From NCBI RefSeq assembly GCF_902686445.1, contig NC_062214.1, forward strand, positions 42,417,454 to 42,481,453: DNA of 64,000 bases. Direction: 5' to 3'. Positions 1 through 11,972 of the stretch are shown one piece after another (position 1 is the first letter of the stretch; each line of letters begins with the position of its first letter). The DNA is from Sciurus carolinensis. Taxonomy: Eukaryota > Chordata > Mammalia > Rodentia > Sciuridae. The notes under the pieces are model-generated. The model was given only the letters and a program-made list of their open reading frames with translations. It was not told where the DNA came from and ran no database searches. Position numbers and translations under genes: made by a program.

Positions 1-412
1 GAATATTACTCAGTCATAAAGAAGAATGATTTTATGACATTTGCCATTAAATGAATGGATCTGGAGACTAGCATGCTTAGTGAATTAAGTCAGTCCCCAA
101 AAAGCCAAAGGTTGAATGTTTTCTCTGATATGTGGAAGCTTACCCACAATAAGTGTATGTTGAAGTGTGAAGAAAAGGAGGAATGGAGGGAAAGGAAGGA
201 GGATAGGAAAAGGAAAGACTGGAATGAATCTGACATATATTTCCTATGCACATATATAAAAACATCACAGTGAATCCCACCATCATGTACACCCACAAGA
301 ATGGGATCCTAACTAGAGTAAGATATAGGTCATGCTTCTATAATTATATCAATGTGTATTCTACTGTCATGTATAACTAAAAAGAACCAAGAAAGGAAGG
401 AAGAAAGAAAGG
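1..412 (+). mobile_element. L1 3' end (ORF2 C-terminus and 3' UTR), cut by window edge
   Basis: Reads gaatattactcagtcataa with the same ORF2 end and 3' UTR as the L1 at 20907-23094. It ends in an A/G-rich tail near 412. The 160-215 stretch is a GGAA-rich part of the 3' UTR. Frames are broken, so it is inactive. Confidence 0.85.
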
Positions 413-1088
413 TAGGTATTGGATTCCTTAACCGTTCTTGTGAAAGACCACAGGTGTAGAAAGATTTCTGTTGTCGGATGGTGACAATAAGGATGTGGAC
501 ATTCTGACCCTAGTGCTGTATGTGCCTTGAGCCGGTTTCCCATGCATGCCCTTCCTTGCACCTATGACATCAGAGAGGTGGGACTTCAGGAGCCCACAGA
601 GCAGGTTGTATGAACTTTGAGGGCCAGAATCAGAATAGATATTCTGTGATGTATCCCCACACCCTTCAGGAGCAGTGGTTCACTGTAGAGTGACTTTACA
701 CCCTGGCGCCGAGGCCACCTCCCCAGAGAGGTATGGCTAAATCTGGGGTGAAGGTGGAGGAATGGTGGGTGGAGCCAATTTCTCTAGATGTTTGGTTTTG
801 TTTTTTTTTTTTCCATCTTCCTTCTGCCCCTCTTAAGCCTGCTGACAATCGGGTAGGGTGGCCAATTCTCAAGTATCTTAATTTTTACCAAAATTTCATC
901 CACAATTACTGGAGCCAAAGAAGAAATGGAAATAGAACCCTTCTTGTTATTATTTAAAAAGAGATCATTCAGAATTTTGAAAATAAAAGGGATCCTAAGG
1001 GTAACTGGTCCTCAAATGTTTTTTAAGCCACAGACTCCATCCTTTAAAGTACCCCATGGGAGTCAATGTATAGGATCACAGCAGGGAT

Positions 1089-1180
1089 GCTTGTTTGTGG
1101 GGGCTGCTTCTGAGGACTGAACCCTGGGCCTCAAACATGCTCAGCATGCATTCTACCACTGAGCAATGCCCCTAAGCAGA
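1089..1180 (-). mobile_element. ID-type SINE
   Basis: Reverse-strand copy of the tRNA-Ala-derived ID core: 'gaggactgaaccctgggcc' through 'ttctaccactgagcaatgcc'. Contains the antisense B-box and A-box region of the tRNA-like head. Confidence 0.75.
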
Positions 1181-1326
1181 GCCTTTTCTTGCAGGAGCCT
1201 CAGGCACCCTCATTTGCCTGGCAGCCCTGTTCCCTCAGATGCCTTTCAAGCGACTCCATGGAGCTTGAGGGCTCTGCCAAGTGTGGGTGAAAACCTAAAA
1301 TCTATATTTACAGAGGGGAGGCTGAG

Positions 1327-1368
1327 GCCGGACTGATCAATGAAGCAGCCGGACTGATCAATGAAGCA
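1327..1368. repeat. Perfect 21-bp tandem duplication
   Basis: Two exact adjacent copies (1327-1347, 1348-1368) beginning gccggactgatcaatg. Absence of any mismatch implies a recent event or an assembly artefact. Confidence 0.85.
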
Positions 1369-1940
1369 TTCAACTAGTTCATGAAAGACAATGAGAATGG
1401 AGTCTGTCTTGGGCTTCTCTGCCTAGTGATGAGCTAGCTGGGTGCTGAGCAGAGATCCCGTCCTGTGGGGGTACCTGCCATCCTTCCCCATCTCCCTCTT
1501 AGGATCGTGCCAAAACAATCACTCCTAGGTTCCATCAGTCAAGTTTCAAAAACTGCTTGTGGTGAAAATAAAAGACCAACTGATATTTGCCCTTAAAGTA
1601 GGGAATAACCAAATGTTTCTGCAAGCATACTGTCTTGCTTTAAAGATAATCATCTGTTAAACTGCTCTGGAAACACCCAAAAGGTGAGTTGGTAGCACTG
1701 GAATGTGCAGTTGCTGATATGTTGAGGAGAATTTGTTTTGGAAGTATTTTCCTTTGTTTGCACCAGAATTCAGAAATGTGTAGACGCTTGTGTTTTTATT
1801 ATGTTTGGATGCTGTCAGCTGAATTTTCAAAAGCTTCACTAGCAGAAGCATCGAGATTTTTCTAAATTGAGACTCTGGGTCAACAGTGTGATTTTTAGAA
1901 AACAATCTAACCCTGATATTGCGTATGTTCTAGATCTAGA

Positions 1941-2119
1941 CAGTGGTTCTCCAAGTGTGATCTCTGGATCATACCACTTGGGAACTGGCTAGAAATGCAA
2001 AGACTCCAGTAGAGACCACAACTACTAGGTCAGGATCTTTGGAGCCAAGACCCAGGGAATCTAGGCTTTAACATTTCCTCCAGGTTATTTTGATGCACAC
2101 TGAAGTTTCAGAACCACTG
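1941..2119 (-). mobile_element. MER5A-like hAT-Charlie DNA transposon remnant
   Basis: Terminal inverted repeats cagtggttct (1941-1950) and gaaccactg (2111-2119) enclose the non-autonomous MER5A body ('gaactggctagaaatgc', 'tttaacatttcctccagg', 'ttttgatgcacactgaag'). Confidence 0.85.
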
Positions 2120-2739
2120 TGAATATTCATTCACAGTCATTTTTTGAGAAAGGGACCAAAGAAATAAATAAGAGTTTGATGCATCCTCGAAAAGCAAACT
2201 TGACAACCTATTCATAGGAATTCTAGAAACACCATTAAAAAACCAATTTCTAGAGCCTAGATTTGGCCACGCAATTTAAGTATTATGTTGAGGAATCTAT
2301 TTCCTTTCAAAGTGTGTAGCAAAGAGTGGCCTGCTTCAATTTATCTGGCTATTAAAAATTCAGGAGCTCTGTTCTGGAGGTTTGATTACCTGGAGAGCAT
2401 GAACGCAGGGCAAATTTCTGAGAGCAGTAGTAAACAATGATTTTACATACAGTGTGATATTTTCCAAATAGGATTCAAAGTCTAGGTCAATGATTCCCCA
2501 TAGCCACACCCAAAGATAAATTGCTTTTCCATGTGAAACCATAGGAAATGGGCATGAGACTGAGCCCAAGGTCAAAACCTTGTTGATTCTTTATAAATAG
2601 ACATCCAAAGAGTTGTGGACTAAAATCACCAATCTGGCCAGTTGACAAAAATGTGAATTCTACTCTTCCGTCTCATCTGATGATCTCAGTGGACAAAGAA
2701 CAAGAAGTTCCAGCATCCAGCTGGCCAACTCCTTCCAGG

Positions 2740-3210
2740 AGTTATCTTAGCTTGAGTTCTCCAAAACCTGATCCCAAGGCAAAGTTTGGACACAGGTCAT
2801 TTATTTGGGAGGTGATACCAGGAAGCACAAGAACAGAAGGGTAAGTGACAAGGCAAAAGAAACAAAGCCAACGAGGGTGTGTTAATGAACAGGTCACATC
2901 TGAGAACAATAGACTCGGTCCTGCTGGGGATGCCCTAAGAAGTGACGTGGAACTCTCTACTGGATTTTCATTGTCTGGTATGGAGCAACTGGGAAACTTA
3001 TCCACTCACTCTTGTTCCTCAATGGCTGAGCTTCACTCCCCAGGGTTAACACAGCCAGCACTTCTGCACAGTGCCTTGGGTGAGTCATTCACCTCTCCAC
3101 AGCCAGACAGATGCAGAAAGCCCTCAGTGTGTTCAGCATGTCTCAGTGGCAGCTGGGGTGGCCCAGGAAAGATGGACAGGGTACCAACATCAAAAGCTAA
3201 GGGGTCATCT
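2740..3210 (+). repeat. Ancient dispersed repeat, family not named
   Basis: Starts 'ttatcttagcttgagttctcc' and contains 'tttatttgggaggtgatacc'. The same start is seen at 15738 and 28755, so this is one of at least three copies here. The long open frame across it (2845-3219) has no recognisable protein features. Confidence 0.45.
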
Positions 3211-3864
3211 TTAACCTAGAGCACCCTGCCTTTCTAACTGTCTTCTGAATGACTCTGACTATTCTTAGAAAGTAGAGAATGAGTCATGAATAAAAAAGAA
3301 GGCATTTATACCTGCCATGAGTGGGTTTGGGGCTCTGAAGTCATTTAACCTCAAGGGTAAGTTTTTTCACGGGCAAAAAGAAGGGGTTGGACTAGTTCAT
3401 TTCAAGAGGTAAAACCTACCCACCAATAATGAAAGATTGTTCCAAGGCTCCCACAAGCCAGCACAAGGACCTCGCTGTGCCTGCATTTGCACACCATGTT
3501 CATGATTTCAACTCTATGCAAGCACCTCCTGCACTATTAATCACTCTGCATTTTTCTTCAGTTGGACTCATTTTTGCTTGGACTTATTTGAAAAAGGAAC
3601 TTTTTTATGTCTCTTGCTATAAGAAAATGTTACTCATAAAACATTCACAGCTATAAAAAAAATTACTCCTCCAAGCACCATCTAAAACCATCTCTTTTCC
3701 ACCCTGGTTATGCATTCCACACTTTGGAGAAAACCGTGCTGGCATCTGTCACCATCAAGTGCTCTGTAAAAACCGTGGCCAAAGATTGCTACTACCATGT
3801 GACAGGCAAGACTATGTCATCTGATTTCCACTCAGCATGTAGACATACTTCTCCTCTGATGATG

Positions 3865-4005
3865 GTGGGCATTATTATTATTCCCATTTCACAGATGAGG
3901 AAGATGAGGCTCAGAGAAATGAGGCAATTTACCCCCAATGCACAGATACTCAGCAGTACAGTAAGGAGCATAACAGGCTACACTCCTCTTTTAGATGGCA
4001 TGAAT
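3865..4005 (-). mobile_element. MIR SINE remnant
   Basis: Contains the antisense MIR core 'cccatttcacagatgagga' followed by 'gaggctcagagaaatgagg'. Confidence 0.75.
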
Positions 4006-5711
4006 CAATTGCAGGCAGGAGGGACTTACCCTAAACTCAGAGAATAATCATATCAACTCCTGTGCTGGTACTCACGTGCATTCTTAATAGCATCTTTTCC
4101 CAGAAACTTCATAATATTCTCATGGGACTGATACTTGAAACGTCCACACTCTACATCACAATCTAGACAAATGTGCTATAAGCTTTTTTCCTTGGGTGGT
4201 GAAATGATGGGAGTCCTTTTTCTGTATTTTTCACTATTTATATTGCCTCATTTTCCTACTGAGAATATGTACTGTTTTTGTAATAAGAGGAAAATGAGAA
4301 AAGGTTTTTAAATCCACTGTCACATTCCATTAAGGGTAAGAAGAAGGACTCCATTCTTTCTCTTCTTTAAGATATGCCAAGATGGCGCTGCATGTATAAC
4401 CACTTTAAAAGTCCAGAGAAAGGCCCACCTTCAGCCAGGACAAATACTCACACAGTAGTACATGGTGGTGTTAGGGAAGGGACTTAGGAGGGCTGAAGTG
4501 GCACCAAAGTGAAGGGTGGTAAGTTTCTCTGTCCTTGCAGAGCAGTGGCTTATGGACAAGATGGTGGCCCAACTGGAGAGCCTGGAATTGCCACCAAAAA
4601 CAAGAACAGGATGAGCTACAGGTGTTAGCAGAATAGTTGGGTGATGAAACCCCTCAACTCCAAGTTACAATAGGCATGGGCCATCACTCCCCAAGCCAGC
4701 CTTGGAGCCTGTGTACTCAGGGCTTTCCTGGAGCACATTTTCCTGCCATCTTTGTGTTTATATCAAGGGTGCTCACATGTCATTCCACTGGGCCTGAGAA
4801 AGTCCCAGGTTATAACAACTGACCTGTATAACTACTGATGGCATCCCTTTCACACAGGTGTCCTGATTTGGACAATGCAGTATACTCTCACACACAGAAG
4901 GAGTACCATAGGCAGGTAACATTACAAAGCAAAATTTGACTTCTTTATGTTATTGCTCTGGTTTTCCAACCAACTGGCAAAATAATCCTTGACAACAGAG
5001 GTTGGACAAACCAGGAAATGGAAACTATCCTGAACTTAACTCTGACTAGAGTTGTATGTGAAGAAGAATTCTAAGGTCTATCTAGGCAAAGCAGGGAAGA
5101 GTTTGGTGTCTCTCAGCAGTTATGATGAGGTTACAGGCATGGAAGGAGTGGGAGATGGCAGCCCACGTGCTCAGAATAAGCAGCACAACAATTAAGTCTC
5201 CACAGGTCCTTCCACTCTGAAATTTGAGCTCTAAAATGATCAGAAAAGTAAAATGCATAAAGCTATCTGCCATCCTGGTTTTGTCCAATCCTTATTGTCC
5301 AGGATTATTCTGCTATTTAGTAGTAGAGTGCTCCTGGCTACAGCAGAAAATCAAATTGACTTGATAATGAAGAATTGGAAGAAGGGAACTGCCCCTGCAA
5401 AGAACCACCTCCATACAACCCCTACAGGAAGGTTTCCAAAAAGAAACTAAGAATCCCTGGTACCCCCATGTGGTGACTTTTCATGCTCCAAGAAGGAGTT
5501 TCAAGGAAAATGGAAATTTCTTTGTTCTCCTCCATTTTTTTCCTGTGGAATAGCAATCTTAAGACTCTTGGTTAACAGAACAGAGTTGTCATTTTGTCCA
5601 AATAACCACTGTTCAAAGCAAGTTCCTTCCTGTATTTGCTATTTGGGGTCAGCATATCTGAAGAGTGAAAAATAGCTGGTTATCATATTGCTGGCACATG
5701 TCAATAGTCTA

Positions 5712-6043
5712 GTGCTATGAGTGTGTCCCCCAAGGGTTCACGTGTTGGTAGGTTGGTTCCAAGTGTGGTGATGTTGACATGGTAGGATCTTCAAGAGGTG
5801 GGGAAGGTCATTACTGGCTCCTCCTCTGACTCTGGCTTCCTGTCTTGCCATGTGATCTCTCCTCACACACACTTCCACCATGATGTCATCCACCATAAGG
5901 TAACTGAGCCAGGGAGACCCTTACAAGACCATGTTATTTGGACTTCAAACCTCCAAAGTTGTAAGGTAAACAAATCTCTTTTCTTTACAAATTACTCAGC
6001 CTCTGCTATTTCATTATGTTAATGGAACAGAAACTAATACACC
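5712..6043 (+). mobile_element. MaLR-type LTR
   Basis: Starts near 'tgctatgagtgtgtccccc' and ends 'ggaacagaaactaataca', the typical 3' edge of MST/MLT1-class MaLR LTRs. Includes 'gtggtgatgttgacatgg' and 'ttacaaattactcagcctc'. Ends about 260 bp before BFSP1 exon 2 and lies within intron 2. Confidence 0.7.
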
Positions 6044-6305
6044 TAGTATAACAGATAAGCTTCACAGTCTGTTTCCCTCGTAAGACTGTGTATCATATGG
6101 TAGCAGAGTACATGCACGCACACGAGTGTGTGAGTTTACTCACAAAGACCCAATTGAAATTAAGAAGTCAAGGAAGAGAATAATTGCAAAAGAAACAGGT
6201 AAATCCTAGAATAACACCAAAAGAGGGTATATGAAACAACTGCTTCTAACATTTCATTCAATACTAGAATTAAGCGATTTAAACCCAAAGCTGTGTTCAA
6301 CTCAC

Positions 6306-6366
6306 CTTGTTAAGTCGTTCAAGCATTTCTTTTAACACCAGTTGACATTCACACTCATTTTCATAC
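6306..6366 (-). CDS. BFSP1: BFSP1 (filensin) coding exon 2, 61 bp
   Basis: Read on the minus strand, this 61-bp exon completes Lys126 (first base G) and then codes 20 residues, [20 protein letters not shown], continuing coil 1B of the filensin rod. The acceptor is TTTGCAG directly before the exon and the donor is GTGAG (6301-6305). The exon ends on a codon boundary (phase 0). The 2+1 phase match with exon 1 and the uninterrupted frame make this secure although it is too short for ORF callers. The YENECECQ motif is characteristic of filensin. The next exon (starting near EADEALLHNL in the family) was looked for at positions 1-6300 on this strand and not found, so it should lie outside the window. 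Confidence 0.96.
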
Positions 6367-6779
6367 CTGCAAATGGGACACATAAGCAAGAGTTGGGCCA
6401 TTCCTATGATTTCGTGTGTAGATCACAAAGTCAGTATAAAGTCCAATCTGAGATATTATCATGCTCTCTCCTTTAGAGAGAAGTTAATTTTAATTTTAAT
6501 TAATTCTGCATTTTCTTGCCACTGCTTCCCAATGCTCTTCACATTATAGCACATGTAGAAAGTGGTAACATTTGGGATAACTGGAAAAGGTAAAGGGAAC
6601 AGGAGTCTTCCAGCCTACAGGCCCACCTGCCCTCAACCAACTCCCACCCAGTTGCCCTGAGGATGAAGGGTTTAAAACTTGGCACATTCAAGCACAGCAG
6701 CAGCACAAAGACAGGGAGGCCGCCTACTGCAGACTACAACAAACACCATCGACCTAACCTCGTGTGGATTTTGTATGCT

Positions 6780-6920
6780 ACTTTATTTACTGACGTGTCA
6801 ATTTTTTTTCTGGATTGTGCCATTTAATCCTCATAATGCCTGAAAGAGAGTGATTATTGCTGTGTGTGAAAAATTAGGATACTGAGGTTGAGAAAGTTGT
6901 CCAAACCCTTAGGTTAATGC
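6780..6920 (-). mobile_element. MIR SINE remnant
   Basis: Diverged antisense MIR: 'catttaatcctcataatgcc' then 'ggatactgaggttgagaaag'. Confidence 0.55.
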
Positions 6921-7129
6921 TGCCAGCACTTTACCCTCATCCTCATCCTCACTCTTTCCCAGTTTTCTCTAGGAAACTACATTTCCCAGCCTTCCTTGAA
7001 GCCATGTATGGGCCATATGACTAAACTCTGTCCAATAGGAGGGAAGGTACCTATACAGGCAATGGGGTAGGTATGCTCTTTGCCTCTTTGTCAGGATCCC
7101 CTTGTCAACCCTACAGTCTGGGATGTGCC

Positions 7130-7165
7130 TTCTTCCTCCTCCTCCTCCTCCTTTTCTTCTTCTTT
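7130..7165. repeat. Pyrimidine microsatellite (TCC/TTC)n
   Basis: Runs of tcc followed by ttc/tttc, on the T-rich tail side of the adjacent reverse SINE. Confidence 0.75.
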
Positions 7166-7376
7166 TTTCTAGGGTCCTGGGGGTTGAATCCCAGAGCCTT
7201 GCACAGGCTGGGCTAGTGCTCTACCACCGATCTACATCCCCATCCCTTTGAAAATTTTAGTTTGAGAAAGGGTCTTGCTAAGTTGCCAAAACTGGCCTCC
7301 AACTTTCAATTCTCCTGCCTCAGCCTCCCGAGTCACTGGGATTCCAGGTGTGCACCACCACACCCAGCTGACAGCT
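7166..7376 (-). mobile_element. Composite ID+B1-like SINE
   Basis: Reverse ID half ('gtcctgggggttgaatccca' to 'tctacatccccatcc') joined to a reverse 7SL/B1-type half ('gggtcttgctaagttgcc' to 'ccaccacacccagct'). Confidence 0.85.
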
Positions 7377-7489
7377 ATCTTCTTAAAGGTCACACTGTAG
7401 TGTGCCATACTGAATTGCTCACCCAGCTTTACCCAAAAGAAAAACAAACTTCCATCTTGAGTATGGGATGTATATGCTATTACTGGTGT

Positions 7490-8210
7490 TTAAGGGTAAA
7501 ATATATAGAACTTGAAATGTACCATCTTAACCACTTTTAAGTGCACAGTTCAGTGGTATTAAATACATTCATATCATAGCGCAACCATTACCACCATCTA
7601 TTTACATAACTCTTTTCATCTTGCAAGGCTGTAATTCCATACCCATTAAAACACTAACTCCCCGACCCCCCCTTCCCCCAACCCCTGGAAATTAACATTC
7701 TACTTTTTGTCCCTATAATTTGACTACTATAACTACTTCATGTAAATGGAATCATATGGAAATGTCTTTTTGCATTTTGGTTATTTCACTCAACGTGATT
7801 TACTTAAGGTTCATCTATGTTGTAGCATGTGTTAGAATTTCCTTCCTTTTAAAAGCTGAATGACATTCCAGTGTATGTATGTACTACATTTGTTTATCTG
7901 TTCATCTGTCAATGGACACTTGGGTTGCTTCCACATTTTAATGACTGTGAATAATGCTGCTAGGAACACAAGTATAAAAATCTCTCTTCCAGACCCTGCT
8001 GTCAATTCTTTGGAGTGTATACCGACAAGTGGAATTGCTGCATCACATGGTGATTCTGGTTTTAAGTTTTTGAGAAACTGCCATACTGTTTTCCATAATG
8101 GTCACACCACTGTACATTCCTACCAAGAGAGCTCAAGTGTTCCAACGTCTCCACACCCTTTCAAACGCTTGTTATTTTCTTAGTGACAGAAGTGATCCCA
8201 GTGGGTGTGA
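7490..8210 (-). mobile_element. Old L1 (L1M) 3' fragment
   Basis: Antisense L1M: 'gtgcacagttcagtggta', 'gaatggaatcat'-like stretch near 7745, 'ctgtcaatggacacttggg', 'gttttccataatggtcaca'. Covers the 3' UTR and the end of ORF2, much decayed. Confidence 0.8.
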
Positions 8211-9000
8211 GGTAGGCCTACGTCACCTCAAATGTCACTTTGGAGTTTATATCACTTCAGTTGAAACCAATCCTAATTAACACTGAGCCAAGCCCACAAA
8301 GCAGAACTTTCTACGCCCTTGCACACCAGTGCCATGGGTTCAAGCTAACTGTTTCACAGGAATGGCACATGCTGAAGGGCCACACCACTGTGTTCTCAAA
8401 ACTAAAAGTCCTAACTGGGAATATGCACACTATGCATACATTCCCAATTTCAAGGTCACCTGAGAAACTCAGCTATAACTGATAGGTTAAACATCTTTGC
8501 TCAAGGTTTACATTTCATACCAGAATGTCTCATATAACCATTTCTTTCATGTATTGTTCTAATAGAGTCAGAAATCATTTTTTTAAATGGGTAATTTGGT
8601 TTGAGAATCAAACTGTTAACAAAATCTAATTTTCTCATTGCTTTTTTCTGAAAGAAACAGTAGTTTCTTTAGCTTACAAAAAGTTTGTAATTACTACAAT
8701 AACATAATCTCATAGTTAATTTTCATGCTGTAAGAACCCGTCTAGATATTATATAAAAGAGAAATTATTTCATTACACAGATTTCATGATACGAATTCAT
8801 ATAATCATGTAAGTGATTTCACAAAGCAAAAACAAATTGGCTTTCATTAACTTGAGGTTTTATATAAATTATTTTTGGTTTTCGGCAATTTGGAGAATTC
8901 TATTCATCATTGGATTTTTGGAGTTGTATTTGTTTTATTATTCTTGCTTTATTATTCTTCAACATGATAGAGACTCAATTTTTAAATTATTTAAGTATCA

Positions 9001-9126
9001 GGTGGGCTACAGTTGTGGCTCAGTAGTAGAGCACTCACCTAGCATGTGTGAGGCATTGGGTTCCATCCTCAGCACCACGTAAAAATAAAATAAATAAAAT
9101 AAAGTTATAAAAAACAAACAAACAAA
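9001..9126 (+). mobile_element. ID SINE
   Basis: 'gtggctcagtagtagagcac' A-box region, 'gggttccatcctcagcacc' B-box region, then an aaataaaataaataaa-type tail typical of squirrel ID elements. Confidence 0.88.
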
Positions 9127-9589
9127 AAGTACCAGGTAAAGAATATGCCTAACGCTGGCATGGGGCCACATACACACTTCCCCCTTTCTGCATGATTTTT
9201 ATCCCGTTTTGGCTAGCATCAACTCATCTGTGGAATGTAAAACCAAACTTGGGGTGTGTGCGTGTGTGTAAGCACACACCCAAAAATGTATACGAGTATA
9301 TCCTGCTCTCCCAATCAAAATATCAAGACTTCTCCTAGGGGGCAATGGCATGAAATCACACAATGGAAACTTTTTAATTAATCACAAAGTCTGAAGAAAC
9401 TGTTCCATAACAGGCATCTAACTCACAACCAAGGGAAATCAAGACCAGGAAATCAACATGGCCACTCCCTAGTGAGGACTCAGGGGAGCTGCCAGTCCTG
9501 CCCAGCCAGATCACAGTCAACACTGGTCCAACACCCCATTATGGTCATCTGGGGATTCAGGGTGCCTGACAGCCCATTGAGCTATCCTG

Positions 9590-9705
9590 GATGTCTGAGT
9601 TGCAAAATATTATAAATCTATTTACTATCACTGAACTGTACACTTAAAAAGGTGAAGATGATAAATTGCATGTTACATGTATTTTACCACCAAAAAAAAA
9701 AAAAA
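9590..9705 (+). mobile_element. Old L1M 3' terminus
   Basis: 'cactgaactgtacactta' followed by 'gcatgttacatgtattttac' and a poly(A) run at 9692-9704, the classic L1M 3' end. Confidence 0.75.
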
Positions 9706-10216
9706 CAGTGACATTGTTCCAAGATAAGAATTTGTATTTCCCATATGTAAGGTTGGGGTGAGTAATTTAGTGTGATGCTCTACAGTATATAAGACCCAGA
9801 AGGCTCTGCATGGCTTTCAAGTAGGCAGCATCCTTCCAGACTATACTTCCCTTTGCCTCAGCGAATGAGCTTCATCTGAATGAATTCCTGTCTCTGGGCC
9901 TCACACTCTACAGAAGTATGACGGAATCTCCAAGACATGGGGTCCTGGAAAGAACATAGACCAGAGCAAGAAAACATAAGTTCAAGTTCTGTTACCCCAC
10001 CAGCCCTCTCCAAGCCTCACTTTCCCCATGAAGGGTGCTAACAAGTGGATTTTCAGGTCCCTTCTTGCAAATTTGTTTCTGTGCTTTGAGACCAGAAATA
10101 GGGGGAACTGAATCAATGAATATGTGATGAATTGAATCCATGAATATGATTTGCTAAATATGCTCAGTACACAATGTTGAATAACCTGCCCAAGATTTGG
10201 GTTGAGAAAGTAGAAC

Positions 10217-10345
10217 ACTGGTTGGAGTGCTTGCCTGGCACACATAAGGCACTGGGTTTGATCCCCAGCACCACGTAAAAATGAATAAATAAAATAAAGG
10301 TATTATGTCCATCTACAACCAAAAAATATATAGAAAAAGAAAGAA
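10217..10345 (+). mobile_element. 5'-truncated ID SINE with target-site duplication
   Basis: Starts in the ID body ('ggagtgcttgcctggcac') and ends in the long squirrel-type tail. Flanked by agaaagtagaac (10205-10216) and agaaagcagaac (10346-10357), a 12-bp duplication with one mismatch. Confidence 0.88.
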
Positions 10346-10739
10346 AGAAAGCAGAACTCAAACACAGAGCATGTTTGAGAAAATTCTTCTGGTTACTCTA
10401 CACCAAACTTAACTGTTAGCTGGAATTACCGATGGAGCTCATTAAAAATGAAAATTCCTGGCCCTCACCTGAGGTGCAGGATAGAGTCTAGACAACTACA
10501 TTTTTAAAAATTCATTTATATAATTTTTGAATGGATAAATCTCTTACATGGTTAAACAATTTTTAATATATTATTAAAAGATGTTATATTAAAAGTCTCT
10601 CCCATTTTAGTCTCCCAGTTACCCAGTTCCTACTACCTTATCACTTATAAACAACCAGTATCATGGGGAAATGGGATGTCCAGAAATTCTTTCTTTAAGC
10701 ATGCAGAAAATCTCCACTTTTCCCTGCCTATAAAAAAAA

Positions 10740-10945
10740 ATAAATAAATGGTGATGATATACTATTCTTTTTTATCACCGAACAGTATTCCATTCATGGA
10801 TGAAGCACAATTGTATAACCTGTTTCCTATTAATGGACATTTAGATGGATTCCAAGTTTTTTCTAATGCAGATCATGCAGCAGTAAATATCTTTGCAGGT
10901 GTGTCATTTCATACCTGCCGAAGTATATCATACAATAAATTCCTT
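10740..10945 (-). mobile_element. Old L1 remnant (weak)
   Basis: Antisense L1-like features: 'cgaacagtattccattcatg', 'cctattaatggacatttaga', 'gcagatcatgcagcagtaaa'. Strongly diverged. Confidence 0.5.
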
Positions 10946-11074
10946 AAAGTGCATCCTAAGTCAAAAAGCATACATCTTTCGTAACTTAGAAAGATGATGA
11001 CAATTCTGAGGACATAAGTGATATCAACACATAATTCCATTTATGGGCAAGGAGAAACCATGCCTTGGAAAAGG

Positions 11075-11238
11075 ACTTCTTAAACTTCAATGTGTAACTT
11101 CTTGAACTATGAATCAGTGGGGATCTTGTTAAAACACAGATTCTGATTCAGGCCTCTGTGGTGGGCCCAAGTTACACTGCTAGCAAGCTCCCTGGTGATG
11201 CTGACGCTGATGGTTCAAAGACCAGACTTTGAGCAGCA
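11075..11238 (+). mobile_element. MER5A-like DNA transposon remnant
   Basis: 'ggggatcttgttaaaacaca', 'gattctgattcaggcc', 'aagctccctggtgatgctga', 'cagactttgagcagcaag' follow the MER5A consensus in order. Confidence 0.82.
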
Positions 11239-11329
11239 AGACCCTAGAGGACACTTGAAACATCATTTCCCAGTGTCAGCTGTGATGCCATGAAGGCAAT
11301 TGGACTTACTCTTTGGAAGACCTGTTTCC

Positions 11330-11445
11330 AGTTCACTAGCTCTGCGACCTTGTCCTAAATTTCTACATGTTCTGATTCTCAGTCTCTTCTGTAAAATGAG
11401 GCAGTAGAGATAAGGCTGTGAGGATTAAATAACACTGATGTATCT
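11330..11445 (+). mobile_element. MIR SINE remnant
   Basis: 'ctctgcgaccttgtcc', 'tcagtctcttctgtaaaatg', 'ggctgtgaggattaaat' in MIR order. Confidence 0.72.
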
Positions 11446-11972
11446 CAAAAACACTGCTGAGTGAAAAAAGCCAGACATACAAAAGTATATATTGTTGCAA
11501 AATTCTAGAACAAGCAAAATTAATCTATGGTGATAGAACACTGGGCACCTCTGGTTGGGGAAAGAGGGCTGCCTAACGAGAGGGAACTCTCTCGGGTAGT
11601 GGGAATCCTCTCTCCTTTTGGTGGTTTCACAGGCAGGTATATACTTTGATCAAAATTCATTGAGTTCTGCACTTATAATCTGCGCATTTTATTGTAAGTA
11701 AATTTAAAATGCATGTAAAATACACTGTAAATTTTAAAATACATGACAAGTAAATGGTACCATTTGGTGTAAACTGTAAAGTGTCATCAAAACAGAAATC
11801 ATACTCAAGGAAAAGCGCCACCTGTGTAACTCTCCGCAGAGACGGGGTCATTGGTCGCGGGAAGGAGGGGATCAAAGTCGGTTTTCTACTCCTTAATGCC
11901 ATCGTTTTCCCAGACCCGCGCCGCCGGGGCACCTATGCCCTGCCTGAGTTTCCCCCCACGGCCGCAGCTTAC

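Larger units (their letters stand above)
1..6305 (-). other. BFSP1: BFSP1 intron 2, partial
   Basis: Begins with the GTGAG donor at 6301-6305 and runs off the left edge of the window. Apart from the repeats listed below, the stretches at 413-1088, 2120-2740, 3210-3860 and 4010-5710 show no exon, RNA gene or recognisable repeat. Confidence 0.85.
6367..11972 (-). other. BFSP1: BFSP1 intron 1 (5,606 bp)
   Basis: Bounded by GTAAGC at the exon 1 side and TTTGCAG at the exon 2 side. It holds a composite SINE, old L1 pieces, two ID SINEs, a MER5A element and MIR remnants, listed separately. The stretches at 8215-9000, 9127-9590 and 9706-10200 show no gene and no repeat that I can name. Confidence 0.9.

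Noticed and set aside
1..6300. Search for BFSP1 exon 3 on the minus strand
   Set aside because: No acceptor-flanked sequence coding the next filensin rod segment was seen, so it is assumed to lie outside the window.
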